NCBI GenBank assembly: GCA_015183035.1
Contig: JACZZP010000017.1
Coordinates: 682,001 to 746,000 of the forward strand
Direction of reading: 5' to 3'
Length of the DNA: 64,000 nt
Source of the DNA: Meloidogyne chitwoodi
Lineage: Eukaryota; Nematoda; Chromadorea; Rhabditida; Meloidogynidae
Part shown: one piece after another, positions 55,501-64,000 of the stretch
How positions within the stretch are numbered: the first letter of the stretch is position 1
Layout of the letters: each line of letters starts with the position of its first letter
Translations under genes and position numbers: made by a program
Notes under the pieces: generated by a model
Seen by the model: the letters and a program-made list of their open reading frames with translations, nothing else
The model's database searches: none
Told to the model about the DNA's origin: nothing

Positions 55501-57341
55501 GAGTGATTGTGAGGTTAAATTTAAAAGTAATTTAATAAAAATAGATTATTTAAATATTTTATTATTAATATTTTCAGTGAATTTATTAATAATAGGTAAT
55601 TTTGTTTATATTTTATTCTTATTGTTAGGCAAAAATAAAATAATATGAGACCAGCTAAATTTCCTTCCATTATATTTAGCTAATAAAAATGAAAAATAAA
55701 ATCCTTTGACAGGTGTTTGGATGGTTAAGTGGATTAAATCACCCTTTCTTTGGAGACTTTTCAGAATCAATCCCACCCAATCCTTTGCTATTTTCTTGGA
55801 TTTGTCTACACAACTTAAATATATTTTAAAAAATTTATAGTTAATTGAAGCTTCATTGGCTAGACTATTTGTTTTTTTAAATGAATATAAACTTTTAAAT
55901 GAAGAATTATTTAATACAAAAGAAATTTGGAATAAACAAAGATTTCGTCAATTTTTGGTTAATAATTATAAAAAATTAAATTTTGCTGCAAAACTTGCTA
56001 TTGAAGATAAATGTTTAGAGGAAGCTTTTTCTTATTGGAAAATTTTTTTTATTGAAAATGAAGAACAAATAAATGATAAATTAATAATAAATGAGGAAAA
56101 TAAAGAAACAGTTATTAATGATTGTTTTAATTCTTTGGAAAAGTAAATAATTAATTAATTTATTTAATTTTTATTTAATTATTCTTTTTAGCATTGAGAA
56201 TGTTAATATTTTAAAATCTGTTCTTTTTTGGTTAATTAAAATAAATCCAAAATTATGTATGGATAAAATTGAATATTTAGAGAATTCTAAACAAATTAGA
56301 TTACCTAATGAATTTATTATTGAATTATTTGAAAAAGAGGATTTTGAATTATTAATTTTTGATTTTTTAGATAAAAGAGCACCTAATGAATTGGTAAAAA
56401 TAAATTATTTTTTTTTAAAAATTTATTTTCTATTTTTAAAGGGTTCAACAGCTTTAGTTCATAATAAATATATTAAATTATTAATACAAAAATATTTAAA
56501 TAAAGAAAAACAAAATTTAGAATTGAGAAATAAACTTTGGCATTTTTTACTTTTTTCATCTTATTATGATCGTATAATTGCCTTAAAATTATTCAAAGAG
56601 AAGAAAGATGAATTTTTTGTTGAAAAAGTTTTTATAAGAGCTAAGGTATGTAAAGAAGCTTTTTTTAATAAAAATATTATTTTTTAAAGGAAGATAATGC
56701 CATTGATTGTTTATTTGAATTGTCTAATGTTTTTGAAATTAATGAAGATTTTGGTTTAATATTAATTGATGCTGCAGAACTTCTTTGTACTCGTTTTCCA
56801 AGTCCAGAAATTCTTAAAAATATGTTGACATTAAATTTGAGACTTTCAAAGTATTTTTATATTTTTTATATAATAACTAGAAGGGAAAAGGAATGTTTTG
56901 GATACAATTTAATTAATTTTATTTTTCAGATCAAATTCAATTCTTCAAACAAAAATTCCACGTCTACTTTCCCTATTAGAAACAGAAACTAATAATGGTA
57001 CTCAAATATTAAATAGTCTTCCAAATAATCTTTCTCCAAATGAATTAATTCAAAATTTTCTTCATAGACATATTTCAAATCGTTTAAATACTTTTAATTG
57101 GCAAAATATTTATTCTAAATTGGTTAATTTGGAAATTGAACGTTCAGAGAAGAAATTAAATGACAAATTAGCAAATAATGGATTTAAATTAGATGAATTA
57201 TCTTTTTGTATTTTATGTAATAAATCTTTATTATTAAATATTGAAAATGAAGAATTTGTGCATATTCCTCCATTTAATGATGGACAATTTGCACATTTAA
57301 AATGTTACACAGAGAAAAAGGAAAAGCCAATTCTTGATTGA
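52585..57341 (+). CDS. TGFBRAP1/VPS3-like CORVET subunit
   Basis: Tethering-complex subunit for early endosome fusion. Twelve exons: 52585-52659, 52730-52867, 54020-54106, 54168-54497, 54648-54817, 54859-55138, 55250-55513, 55841-56142, 56192-56393, 56442-56645, 56690-56850, 56930-57341; 874 aa, matching TGFBRAP1 length. N-terminal CNH/beta-propeller region (AVSCFDSMVVIGTYSGVLMI, CASALGLLIIVVGERVLSLV, DDPFSVQIALANCQKQQIQ), then helical repeats, and a C-terminal RING-like remnant with FCILCNK and a later HLKC. The DPFxVxIA segment and the VGMEEFCVVG segment favour TGFBRAP1/VPS3 over VPS39. The 1.15-kb intron 52868-54019 hosts an antisense gene. Start chosen at MSQSAVKLF because of the acceptor 2 nt upstream. 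Confidence 0.83.
53026..53815 (-). CDS. Nested small membrane-anchored, highly charged protein; no recognised family
   Basis: Three exons: 53732-53815, 53385-53681, 53026-53334; 229 aa. One N-terminal hydrophobic segment (SFLAPWIAILFLTISFVIVV) directly followed by CCKKKSKSKK, a stop-transfer pattern. The rest is Lys/Glu/Ser-rich with likely coiled coil (ETTLELKEKLIRELETTKS, then EEKKKEKEKEADKVEKGEE). Splice sites are clean (gttatt, gtaagg donors; tttag and tttccag acceptors) and the frame holds through both junctions. The gene sits entirely in an intron of the VPS3-like gene on the opposite strand. It is less AT-biased than the intron flanks. Function unknown; a type I/III single-pass protein with a cytosolic charged tail is the topology prediction. 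Confidence 0.7.
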
Positions 57342-58641
57342 ATTCTTTTAAAATTAAATTTTATTTAATTAATCAGTTATTGTTTATTTTACTCTCTAAA
57401 GGTGCCAATGTGTTTATTTGACTCTTCTACTATCTTTTTTATTTTTATTTTTTGTTTAATTAAAAATTCCTATAAAATATATTTTTGTTTGAATTTACAA
57501 ATTTGAGACATTTTATTGTCGCACATAAAAACAATAAAAAATAAAATAAATAAATAATTACAAACCCATGTCTTATTCAATTTGTGTTTTTATCATCACA
57601 TTCTATTCATACTTTTTCTCTAAGAAAAATAAATTTTTTAAAACAAAAATTTTTATTTAAAATATATCTCTATTCACATTTTTTTTAGTAATTTTTAAGC
57701 AAATAAATATTAAATATATTTTGGCTATTTATCAATGCCATGTGAAGAAAACAGTTTTTTGTCTTTTTTTATTTATTTTTAAATTTTTGCCTTTCTTTTT
57801 TTGTTTATTTAAGAAATTTCAGTAATAAATAAAATTAAAACCAATTTTTGGGCTCATATGTTTATTTGTAGAGAGACCTTTTAAGTATTTTATAGGCACA
57901 TTTTTTATAGAAAATTAAACAGAATATTTAGTTTCTGAATTTTAAAAGGCTAAAGCTTTACCTTTTTTAATTTAATTTAAACACATTTTTTGGATAAATT
58001 GAAAACATTAAAATGTTTGTAAGGGTTTATATAAATTATAAACATATTTTTCTTTCTTTTTTAACTCAAAAATATCCAATTTTTACCACATTTTACTTTT
58101 ATTTTAAAAATTTGTTGCCACAATTAATAATAAATTTTAAATTATTTTTCTCATTTATTTTTAACCTAGAAACGAAGTAAAATAGTAATCCTCCTTATTT
58201 TTTTAAAAGTTTTCTAACTCCTCGGTAACTAACCAAAACAAGAGAGGATGCTAATGAATTTATTTATTTATATATTTGAGAGAATAAAATAAAATAAATA
58301 TTATTTATTTTGTATTTTTAATATTAAATATTTCTTTCCTTTTTTATTTAAAAAGAATATAGTAATACTATTTTAGCAACATTGTTTATTTTTTACCTTT
58401 TAAAAAAACAGAAAAACTTTAAACAAACTTGTTGGAAAGATTTCAGAATTAAATCAGAATTTTGTCTTTCTGAGAAAATATCAGAGAATTGGGTAATTCT
58501 GAAATTAATTTTCAGAATTTTGTTTTTTTAAGCAGAATTATTTTCTGAAAAATTTCAGAATTATTTCAGAATTTTGTTTTTTTAAGCAGAAATATTTTAA
58601 GAAAAATTTCAGAATTATTTTCAGAATTAATTAATAAAATA
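57342..58641. other. Gene-poor interval
   Basis: 3' flank of the VPS3-like gene followed by T-rich and AT-rich sequence. The only structure seen is the CAGAATT-type repeat at 58450-58630. No coding frame. Confidence 0.5.
58443..58632. repeat. TTTCAGAATT degenerate array with a 54-bp duplication
   Basis: The word cagaatt recurs more than eight times. A unit beginning cagaattttgtttttttaag starts at 58513 and again at 58567, a 54-bp period. The array abuts the start codon at 58642, so several ttttcag words lie just upstream as potential trans-splice acceptors. Confidence 0.65.
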
Positions 58642-59101
58642 ATGACAACAACCCCATTAACTGAAGAAAGTTTATTACTTAAACAAACAACAACAGAAGA
58701 ATCTTCTCTTTTACCTACAAAATTAATTTGTTCTCAACATTTTTTTAGTTTTGAATGTAAAAGTTCAAATTGTTGTGCTTCTTATCATCAACGTTTTTTA
58801 ATGCTTTTATTTAGTATAGCAATATTTATAATTGCTATAATTATATTTATTTTAATGATTATTAAATGGAGACCTTTAAATTGGAAAAGACAAAAGTAAA
58901 TTAATTAAATTTAATTAAATTAATATTTTATTTAATTAATAGAACAAAAAAAAGAATATCAGAAGTTGAATTAAAAAGTTTTGAAGAAACAAAATATTTG
59001 AGAAGAATGTCAGAATTAAAGTAAAAATTAATTAAAAATATTTTTTAATTATTTTTTTAATTTATTTTAGTCCAAATATAAGACGAGAAACAGGAGAATA
59101 A
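58642..59101 (+). CDS. Small single-pass membrane protein, no recognised family
   Basis: Three exons: 58642-58895, 58943-59020, 59071-59101; 120 aa. N-terminal Thr/Glu-rich region, a Cys cluster (CSQHFFSFECKSSNCCASYH), one long hydrophobic segment (FLMLLFSIAIFIIAIIIFIL), then a basic, charged tail (KWRPLNWKRQKTKKRISEVE) ending RRETGE. The positive residues after the membrane segment predict a cytosolic C-terminus. Both introns are short and have GT-AG borders that keep the frame. Not recognised; could be a lineage-restricted nematode protein. Confidence 0.55.
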
Positions 59102-59690
59102 AAGAAAAATAATTTTAAATAATTTTAAAAATATTTTTTTAATTTTAAGCAAAAAGAATAATATTCTGATAAATTAAAATTTTTTTATATAATTTTATTA
59201 TTAGAAAATAATTAAAAATATTTAAATTTATTTTTATATAAAATTTAATTTTTTTAAATATTAAAAAAAAATATATTTTTTTTATTATTAGCAAAAATAA
59301 TTTTTTTTTTAATTTTAATATTATTAAATTTAAACTTTTATAATTTTATAATATAAATATTTAATTAAAATATATTTTATCAATTTAATTTTCTTTAATT
59401 TTATTAGTTTGCGCCGAATTGTCTCTACTTAATTTTTTTCAGTATAAATGTCACATACCTATTTTATTGAATATTATGTTATACAATTTTTTGAAAAAAA
59501 TTGATTAAAGCATAAGACTTTTAAACAATAGAATAAAATTTAGAAAATAATTTTTTAAAAAAAGAAATTAATTTAAAAATTTTTTTTTAATTTAAATTTC
59601 TCAAAATTAATTTATTTTTTAAAATTTTTTTATTTAAAAAAATTTTAATTTTTTAGATAAAATTAAAACAAAAAATAATTTTTTTAAATT
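59102..59690. other. Very AT-rich spacer
   Basis: Almost only A/T, apart from a short piece around 59410-59470. ttttttag at 59649-59656 is a possible spliced-leader acceptor for the frame beginning at 59691. Confidence 0.4.
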
Positions 59691-60083
59691 ATGAATTCTC
59701 TTCTTTTTAAAAAAATAATATTATTTTATGTGTTAATAATAATTTATTTAATTTATTTTATGAAAGGAGTTGAAATGAAAAAAGTAGAATTACAAGATAA
59801 AATACAAATAATTAATAAATTTGGAGAAATTTTAAAAAATGAAGAAAATAAATTAATTTCTGAAGAAAATAAAAATGAAATAGAAATATTAAAAAATATT
59901 TTAAATAATGAAGAAAATAAATTAATTGATAATAAAAATGAAATAGAAATTAAAATATTACAAAATATTTATGAAAAAATAAAAGAAAAAACTAAAAATA
60001 AAAATAATTTTAAAACGTTTAAAGGAGGAGTAAAAGAATTTTTAAAAATAGTAAAAAAATTTAAAAATTTTAATTTAATTTAA
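59691..60083 (+). CDS. Lys/Glu/Asn-rich protein with N-terminal hydrophobic segment; unknown
   Basis: Single uninterrupted frame of 130 codons. Residues about 4-23 (LLFKKIILFYVLIIIYLIYF) form a signal peptide or anchor. The remainder is hydrophilic, helix-prone and repeats a unit of about 22 residues twice (EENKLISEENKNEIEILKN and EENKLIDNKNEIEIKILQN). A ttttttag acceptor lies 35 nt upstream. There is no Cys. Composition is K/E/N/I-rich, partly a result of AT bias, so coding status is not certain, but 130 codons without a stop at this AT content is unusual. Small secreted lineage-specific proteins of this kind occur in plant-parasitic nematodes; no effector family is recognised. Confidence 0.5.
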   Translation: MNSLLFKKIILFYVLIIIYLIYFMKGVEMKKVELQDKIQIINKFGEILKNEENKLISEENKNEIEILKNILNNEENKLIDNKNEIEIKILQNIYEKIKEKTKNKNNFKTFKGGVKEFLKIVKKFKNFNLI

Positions 60084-60303
60084 ATAAGTGTATTAAGGTT
60101 ATTTATAGAGTCTGGTCGAGACGGTCGGTTTTTTCGGTTAAAAAAATCTAAACCGAATATCGAAAAAAATCGAAAAAATGACCAAATCGGGTTCTAAAAA
60201 TTTTTTAAATTATTTTTTTTTTTGTTATAAAAATAATTTATTAAAACAGAGACTTTAGGTTAGATAAAATTATTAAATAAGTAATAATTTTCGTAGGGTT
60301 AAA

Positions 60304-60373
60304 TTTTTTAATAATTTAATTTTTTCATATTTTTTGAATAAAAATATGAAAAAATTAAATTATTTAAAAAATT
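60304..60373. repeat. Near-perfect 33-bp palindrome
   Basis: The left arm ending tttcatattttt and the right arm starting aaaaatatgaaa are reverse complements over about 33 bp with one extra T and a loop of about 5 nt (tgaat). This would extrude as a long hairpin. It lies between the Lys/Glu-rich frame and the orphan exons at 60391. Confidence 0.7.
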
Positions 60374-60388
60374 AAAAAAATATTTTTT

Positions 60389-60678
60389 TATGCGGAAGAT
60401 TTTTGTAAAGAAATTATTAACTCTAAAAAATATGCTAATTTAAATGTAAGTATTGAGTATTGCAATAATAATAAAATTAGTGAAAAAGCAAAAAATTTAA
60501 AAGAAAAATTTGAAGATAAAAATATTATTGAGGAAAATAAAAAAAAAGTTTGTAATTTTTATTTAATTTTTATATATTTTTTATTATTTTAAAGTCATCT
60601 TGGCAATTGTGGAAAGTATTTATTCCTAAAACAAAAAATTTAAAAGGCAACAAATATGATCGCTTGAATCAAGAATGA
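60389..60678 (+). pseudogene. Orphan exons of a Lys/Glu-rich gene (start missing)
   Basis: A coding-like segment at 60389-60547 reads YAEDFCKEIINSKKYANL, then SIEYCNNNKISEKAKNL and EDKNIIEENKKK. It is joined by a GT-AG intron (60548-60594) to SSWQLWKVFIPKTKNLKGNK and a stop at 60676-60678. A stop lies in frame at 60365-60367 and no acceptor or ATG precedes it, so the 5' part is absent. Composition resembles the frame at 59691, and it could be a truncated relative or displaced 3' half. Two Cys residues. Confidence 0.35.
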
Positions 60679-61524
60679 GAAGAAAATTCCTCTTTTAGTG
60701 GATAATTCCTCTCTGAACAAAATTTTTGGAAAATTTAAAATTTTAGATAATTTTAATATAATAGATTATTCTAACATATAACAATTTTTTAAGTGATCCA
60801 AAATTATTTTTTAATTATTATTTAGAGGGGATTTTTCTGTTAAAAGATGTATTTTACAGAGAGAATATTTATGCTTTGAGAGGAATTTTCCGGTCACAAA
60901 AAAACACCTAAATATGCATTTTAGTATATTTTTACATATATTTATTATTTTTTTTTAAAAGAAAGTGTGTTTATATTTATATTTATTTACTGTTTGGTTA
61001 TTTATAAATTAAAGATATAGTAGTAACTTTATTTATTATTTAATAATTAAAGTTAGGGGTAAAATAGCTGTGAACAGCCACAGTAATCACTTAAAATGAG
61101 ATTGGTTATTTTTATTTATTTAAATAAATCTGTAACTCAAATCATATTTAGTTAATAATTTTGATGTAAAAAAATTCAGAATTCTTTCGAATAAAATAAA
61201 TATTGTTCAAATCGGAGTTGGGTCCTCAAAACTTTTTAATTAAATAAAATTATATTTTTTTAAATTTAAAGTTTAAATTTAAATAATTTTATAAAAACAA
61301 ACATTTTCAACCAAATTACACAAAAAAATAAAAATATATATAAAGGGAATGACAGTCAAACAAAGAAAAAATTTAAAGGGAAATCATTAAAATAACACAT
61401 TTTTATAAAAAAGAACCGAAAATATCTTCTTCTGTTTTTTTGTAAAAATCTATTCAGTTCTAAAAATATAAAGGCAATGAGCATTCGTTTGATTTCTAAT
61501 AAAATGAACAAACGAATAAATCAT
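60679..61524. other. Intergenic region
   Basis: AT-rich without a coding frame. A small hairpin agctgtgaacagcca lies near 61068. 60105-60215 and parts of this interval hold cggtcggttttttcggtt-like runs of unknown origin. The end is the got1 3' flank. Confidence 0.35.
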
Positions 61525-62480
61525 TCAGACCGGGTATTTATGCACAACGGCAAATCTGTCAAGACACTAAAAATTAATTTAAAATTATTATAATATAAAA
61601 AAATACTAAAATAAAACTATAAAATTTTAACAAAAATTTAAATACTAATTTAATGCTCAAAAAATTAGAAAAATAAAAAAAAAGTCATCCCCAATCAATA
61701 AAATAAAAAATAAACCTGCCGAAGTCCAGGCAAATTTAGTATTGTTCCAATTATAGGCATTTGTCGAAGGAAATTAACTGCTGTAGGTAGAAAACCACTA
61801 CAAAATATTTTTTAATTAATTAAAAAATAAAAAAAATAAACCCAAAAAGAAGAATAAATCCCCATATTTCGACAATAATTCCAACAAGTGCCCATCCAAG
61901 TAATACAAGAAAAATTCCACCAAAAAACAGTGCAGAACCACGAATTTTGTGCCATTGAAAAAAGAAAATTAAAGTCCTTTGAATTCCAATAACTAATGTT
62001 AGGCCAGCAATAAATAATAACTATAAAATTTAATTTTTGAAAAAATTAAATTTTTAAAATTAAAGGATTGCTAATTGTAAGCAATTTACACAATTTTTGA
62101 AAAAAATATTGATTTCCAAATCAAACCTTAACTAGAAAAAAATAATTCATTCCTTCCCCTATATTATGAGCCTATACCAAATAATTCAATAAAATATTAA
62201 AAAAAATAGAAAAAAAAACAAAATTTAGTAATAAACTGAATTATAATTAATAAACCTTAATTGTTCAAATTATTTGGACAAAATTATTGTTAATTTATAA
62301 ATATAAAAATTTACATTTCCAATAGCCAAAAGAGCCTTATCGAGGAATAGAACAATTCCTAGTCCAATAAAAGTAACGCCAAACAAGGCTAAACCTACAC
62401 CAATTTCTAAAAATTATTTTTTAAATATTAAAATTTTTAGATAAAAATAAACGTTTGGAGTTGCTGAGTTCAAAATTCAT
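61525..62480 (-). CDS. GOT1-family vesicle transport protein
   Basis: Small multi-pass membrane protein of ER-Golgi traffic. Five exons: 62453-62480, 62315-62406, 61842-62020, 61716-61797, 61525-61566; 140 aa, the family size. Starts [19 protein letters not shown]; four hydrophobic segments follow ([64 protein letters not shown]), with the signature DKALLAIGN and [19 protein letters not shown]. The last exon supplies a short tail ending VVHKYPV. Divergent partner of rps-12. Confidence 0.88.
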
Positions 62481-62940
62481 ATTGTTTTTTCTTTAATAAT
62501 AAGAAAAATATAAAGTGAAAAAGTTTAATAAAAATTGAAAATCTTTAACTATAAAAAACGTAATTAAATAAAAGTAAAAAATGACAAGTGGAACTAAATT
62601 TTTGTCAATTCTGGCCTTTACCATTTTTTCCATATTCCGCTTTTGACCATTTTGTCTAAAAATATAAATTGGCATTTTAGTCCAAAACCTAAATTTTAGG
62701 CTTTGAACAAAATGGGGAAAGAGTATGGAAATTAAGAGAGATGAAAAAGAAAAAGAGTAAATAATAAAGAAAAATAGTATTCTTTAAAAGATTTTTTTAG
62801 AGAAATTGCTTTTGTTTCACGTGTTAAGTTTTATTATTAAGAAATAAACCTTATATTATTCTTTATTCATTTCAGTTTTAAATTTTAATTATATATTCGC
62901 AGTGCGAGGACTTTGAAAGGAGCATTTTGCGAACATTAAT
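62481..62940. promoter_or_regulatory. Shared upstream region of got1 and rps-12
   Basis: 460 bp between divergent starts. Contains gaccattttgtc at 62645-62656 plus related ttaccatttt and gaacaaaatggg words at 62615-62715. The same core in inverted orientation repeats upstream of riok-1/xrn-2. Pyrimidine tracts precede the rps-12 ATG (62860-62880). Confidence 0.45.
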
Positions 62941-63554
62941 ATGACGTAATTTTTGTCAGAAGTTAATATTTATTTTTGTTTTTTTAGTGAATCACTGGAG
63001 ACAAATGAAGTGCTTAAACGTGTTTTAAAATCTGCTTTAATTGCAGATGGAGTTGCCCGTGGTATTAATGAAGCTGCACGCACTTTGGACAAGTTTGTAT
63101 ATATATTTTTTATATAAGATCTTGCGCCAATGGTAAGGATAATAAATTTCTGATTGACTTTTGAATTCTGATTTTAAAAAATAAGCTTTTTTGCCTCCCA
63201 TGACGGAAAGGACTTATTTATCTAATTTTGAGTGATCACAGGACTACTGTTAATTTAAAAATTTTTAGGCGAGAGGCTCATTTCTGCATTTATGCAAAGA
63301 GTTGTGATGAGCCAAGCTATGAAAAGCTAGTTCGTTCACTTTGCAATCAGCATCAAATTCCAGTTATTGAAGTTGATGATAAATCTGAACTTGGCCAAAT
63401 GGTTGGACAATGCAAAGTAGACAAAGATGGGAAGGCACGAAAAATTGTTGGATGTTCTGTGGCTGTCGTTAAAAATTACGGACGTGATGAAGAGGCTAAA
63501 AGTGAGTTGGAGGAGATTTTGAAGAAGATAAAGCCTGTAAACGCTGATGAGTAA
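62941..63554 (+). CDS. rps-12: 40S ribosomal protein S12
   Basis: Small-subunit protein eS12. Three exons: 62941-62945 (only ATG plus two bases), 62988-63092, 63269-63554; 131 aa. Landmarks: [81 protein letters not shown]-type core reading [13 protein letters not shown], and an acidic/basic tail. A tiny first exon is common in ribosomal-protein genes. The ATG was chosen because ATG-AC joins in frame to TGAATCACTGG to give [12 protein letters not shown]. The 176-bp second intron holds no convincing snoRNA. Confidence 0.95.
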
Positions 63555-63960
63555 TTAAAGAAGCAATTATATGTTTTGAAAATTCTTGAGTTTTCTTGTT
63601 GTTATATCTCAATCTTGTTAATATAAAAATATTTTTAATAACGTTCCAATGACTTTATAATGAGAAAAACCAATTTTTGAGTTTGTTGCTTTCAAGTCTA
63701 GCTTAGATTTTTAAAAGAAATATTTAAATGTTCGTGTATATAATTTTATTGCAAGAAAGTCACCTGCTCACGTCTAAATTGGAGCTTTTCAAAATCTCTA
63801 AATGGAGAATTATCTGTTATCAATTAGTTGTCGATCAATATGATTATTAATTTAACAAGAAGAACATTTATTTAAGTAAAAACTTTGTATGTTTAACAAA
63901 AACATTTGTACTTTATTTTGTATTTTTGATGTACCAAAATTTAATAAAACTAGAAAAATT
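63555..63960. other. rps-12 3' flank
   Basis: 3' UTR with attaataaaa-like possible polyadenylation signals and then spacer. No gene identified. Confidence 0.4.
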
Positions 63961-63963
63961 TGC

Positions 63964-64000
63964 TGGAGCTGGGGGGAATTGAACCCACGACTTTTCGCAA
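63964..64000 (-). other. tRNA-like or tmRNA-like 3' end, cut by the window edge
   Basis: Reading the minus strand, T-arm GTGGG-TTCAATT-CCCCC is followed by CAGCTCC and A, which would be acceptor 3' strand plus discriminator (63964-63971). B-box GGTTCAATTCC is intact. A CAGCTCC acceptor strand with this T-loop is the classic end of bacterial tmRNA, whose 5' end begins GGGGCTG. A nuclear tRNA with a GGAGCTG acceptor would also fit. Only the last 37 nt are visible, so identity is open. Confidence 0.4.

Noticed and set aside
63093..63268. Possible box C/D snoRNA in an rps-12 intron
   Set aside because: CTGA words are present but no convincing 5' RTGATGA box C or closing stem could be found.

Overview
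This is a eukaryotic nuclear segment, very AT-rich, with compact multi-exon genes and many short GT-AG introns (often about 40-80 bp, donor commonly gttttt, acceptor tttag/ttcag). The protein set (UNC-11, ShKT-peroxidase, EGG-6-like eLRR protein, ICD-2, WWP-1, RAB-10, RIOK-1, XRN-2) and trans-splice-like acceptors just upstream of several start codons point to a nematode. The extreme AT content and intron style suggest a root-knot nematode (Meloidogyne-like), which is an inference. Exon boundaries were read by hand from splice consensus and protein continuity; expect an occasional error of 1 nt.

Layout. 1-4161: no gene, but a 1.2 kb DNA transposon-like element (2402-3629) full of TCATAC-type repeats. 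4162-6958 (-): unc-11 (AP180/CALM) with a tRNA-Ile(UAU) gene in an intron between two copies of a duplicated exon. 8852-13034 (-): ShKT plus animal haem peroxidase with a small foldback element in one intron. 16414-20809 (-): large LRR transmembrane protein, probably EGG-6. 22863-24362 (-): PP1-family phosphatase with a one-base frameshift, bracketed by direct repeats derived from the 3' end of the adjacent orc-4 (24892-26639, -).

From 26.6 to 57.3 kb genes are dense: a C6orf136/DUF2358-type mitochondrial protein and rab-10 (+); pfkb (6-phosphofructo-2-kinase/fructose-2,6-bisphosphatase), icd-2 and wwp-1 (-); an INPP5F/Sac2-type phosphatase and a sepiapterin reductase (+); a MAP7/ensconsin-like protein and riok-1 (-); xrn-2 and a TGFBRAP1/VPS3 CORVET subunit (+), the latter carrying a nested antisense gene in an intron. 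57.3-61.5 kb is gene-poor, with a small membrane protein, a Lys/Glu-rich secreted or membrane-anchored ORF and a broken relative. The end holds got1 (-), rps-12 (+) and, at the edge, a tRNA/tmRNA-like 3' end.

Most genes are conserved housekeeping functions in endocytosis and membrane traffic (unc-11, rab-10, got1, VPS3, Sac2), RNA and ribosome biology (xrn-2, riok-1, rps-12, icd-2), replication (orc-4) and ubiquitylation (wwp-1). Several pairs are head-to-head over about 0.4-0.5 kb and probably share promoters (orc-4/C6orf136, wwp-1/Sac2, riok-1/xrn-2, got1/rps-12). Close same-strand pairs (riok-1 then MAP7-like; C6orf136 then rab-10) may be operons. No bacterial-style operon, CRISPR array or clear large novel system was seen. 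The best novelty candidates are the unc-11 exon duplication around a tRNA gene, the repeat-flanked PP1 insertion, the nested gene in VPS3, the Lys/Glu-rich locus at 59.7-60.7 kb and the tmRNA-like end at 63.96 kb.
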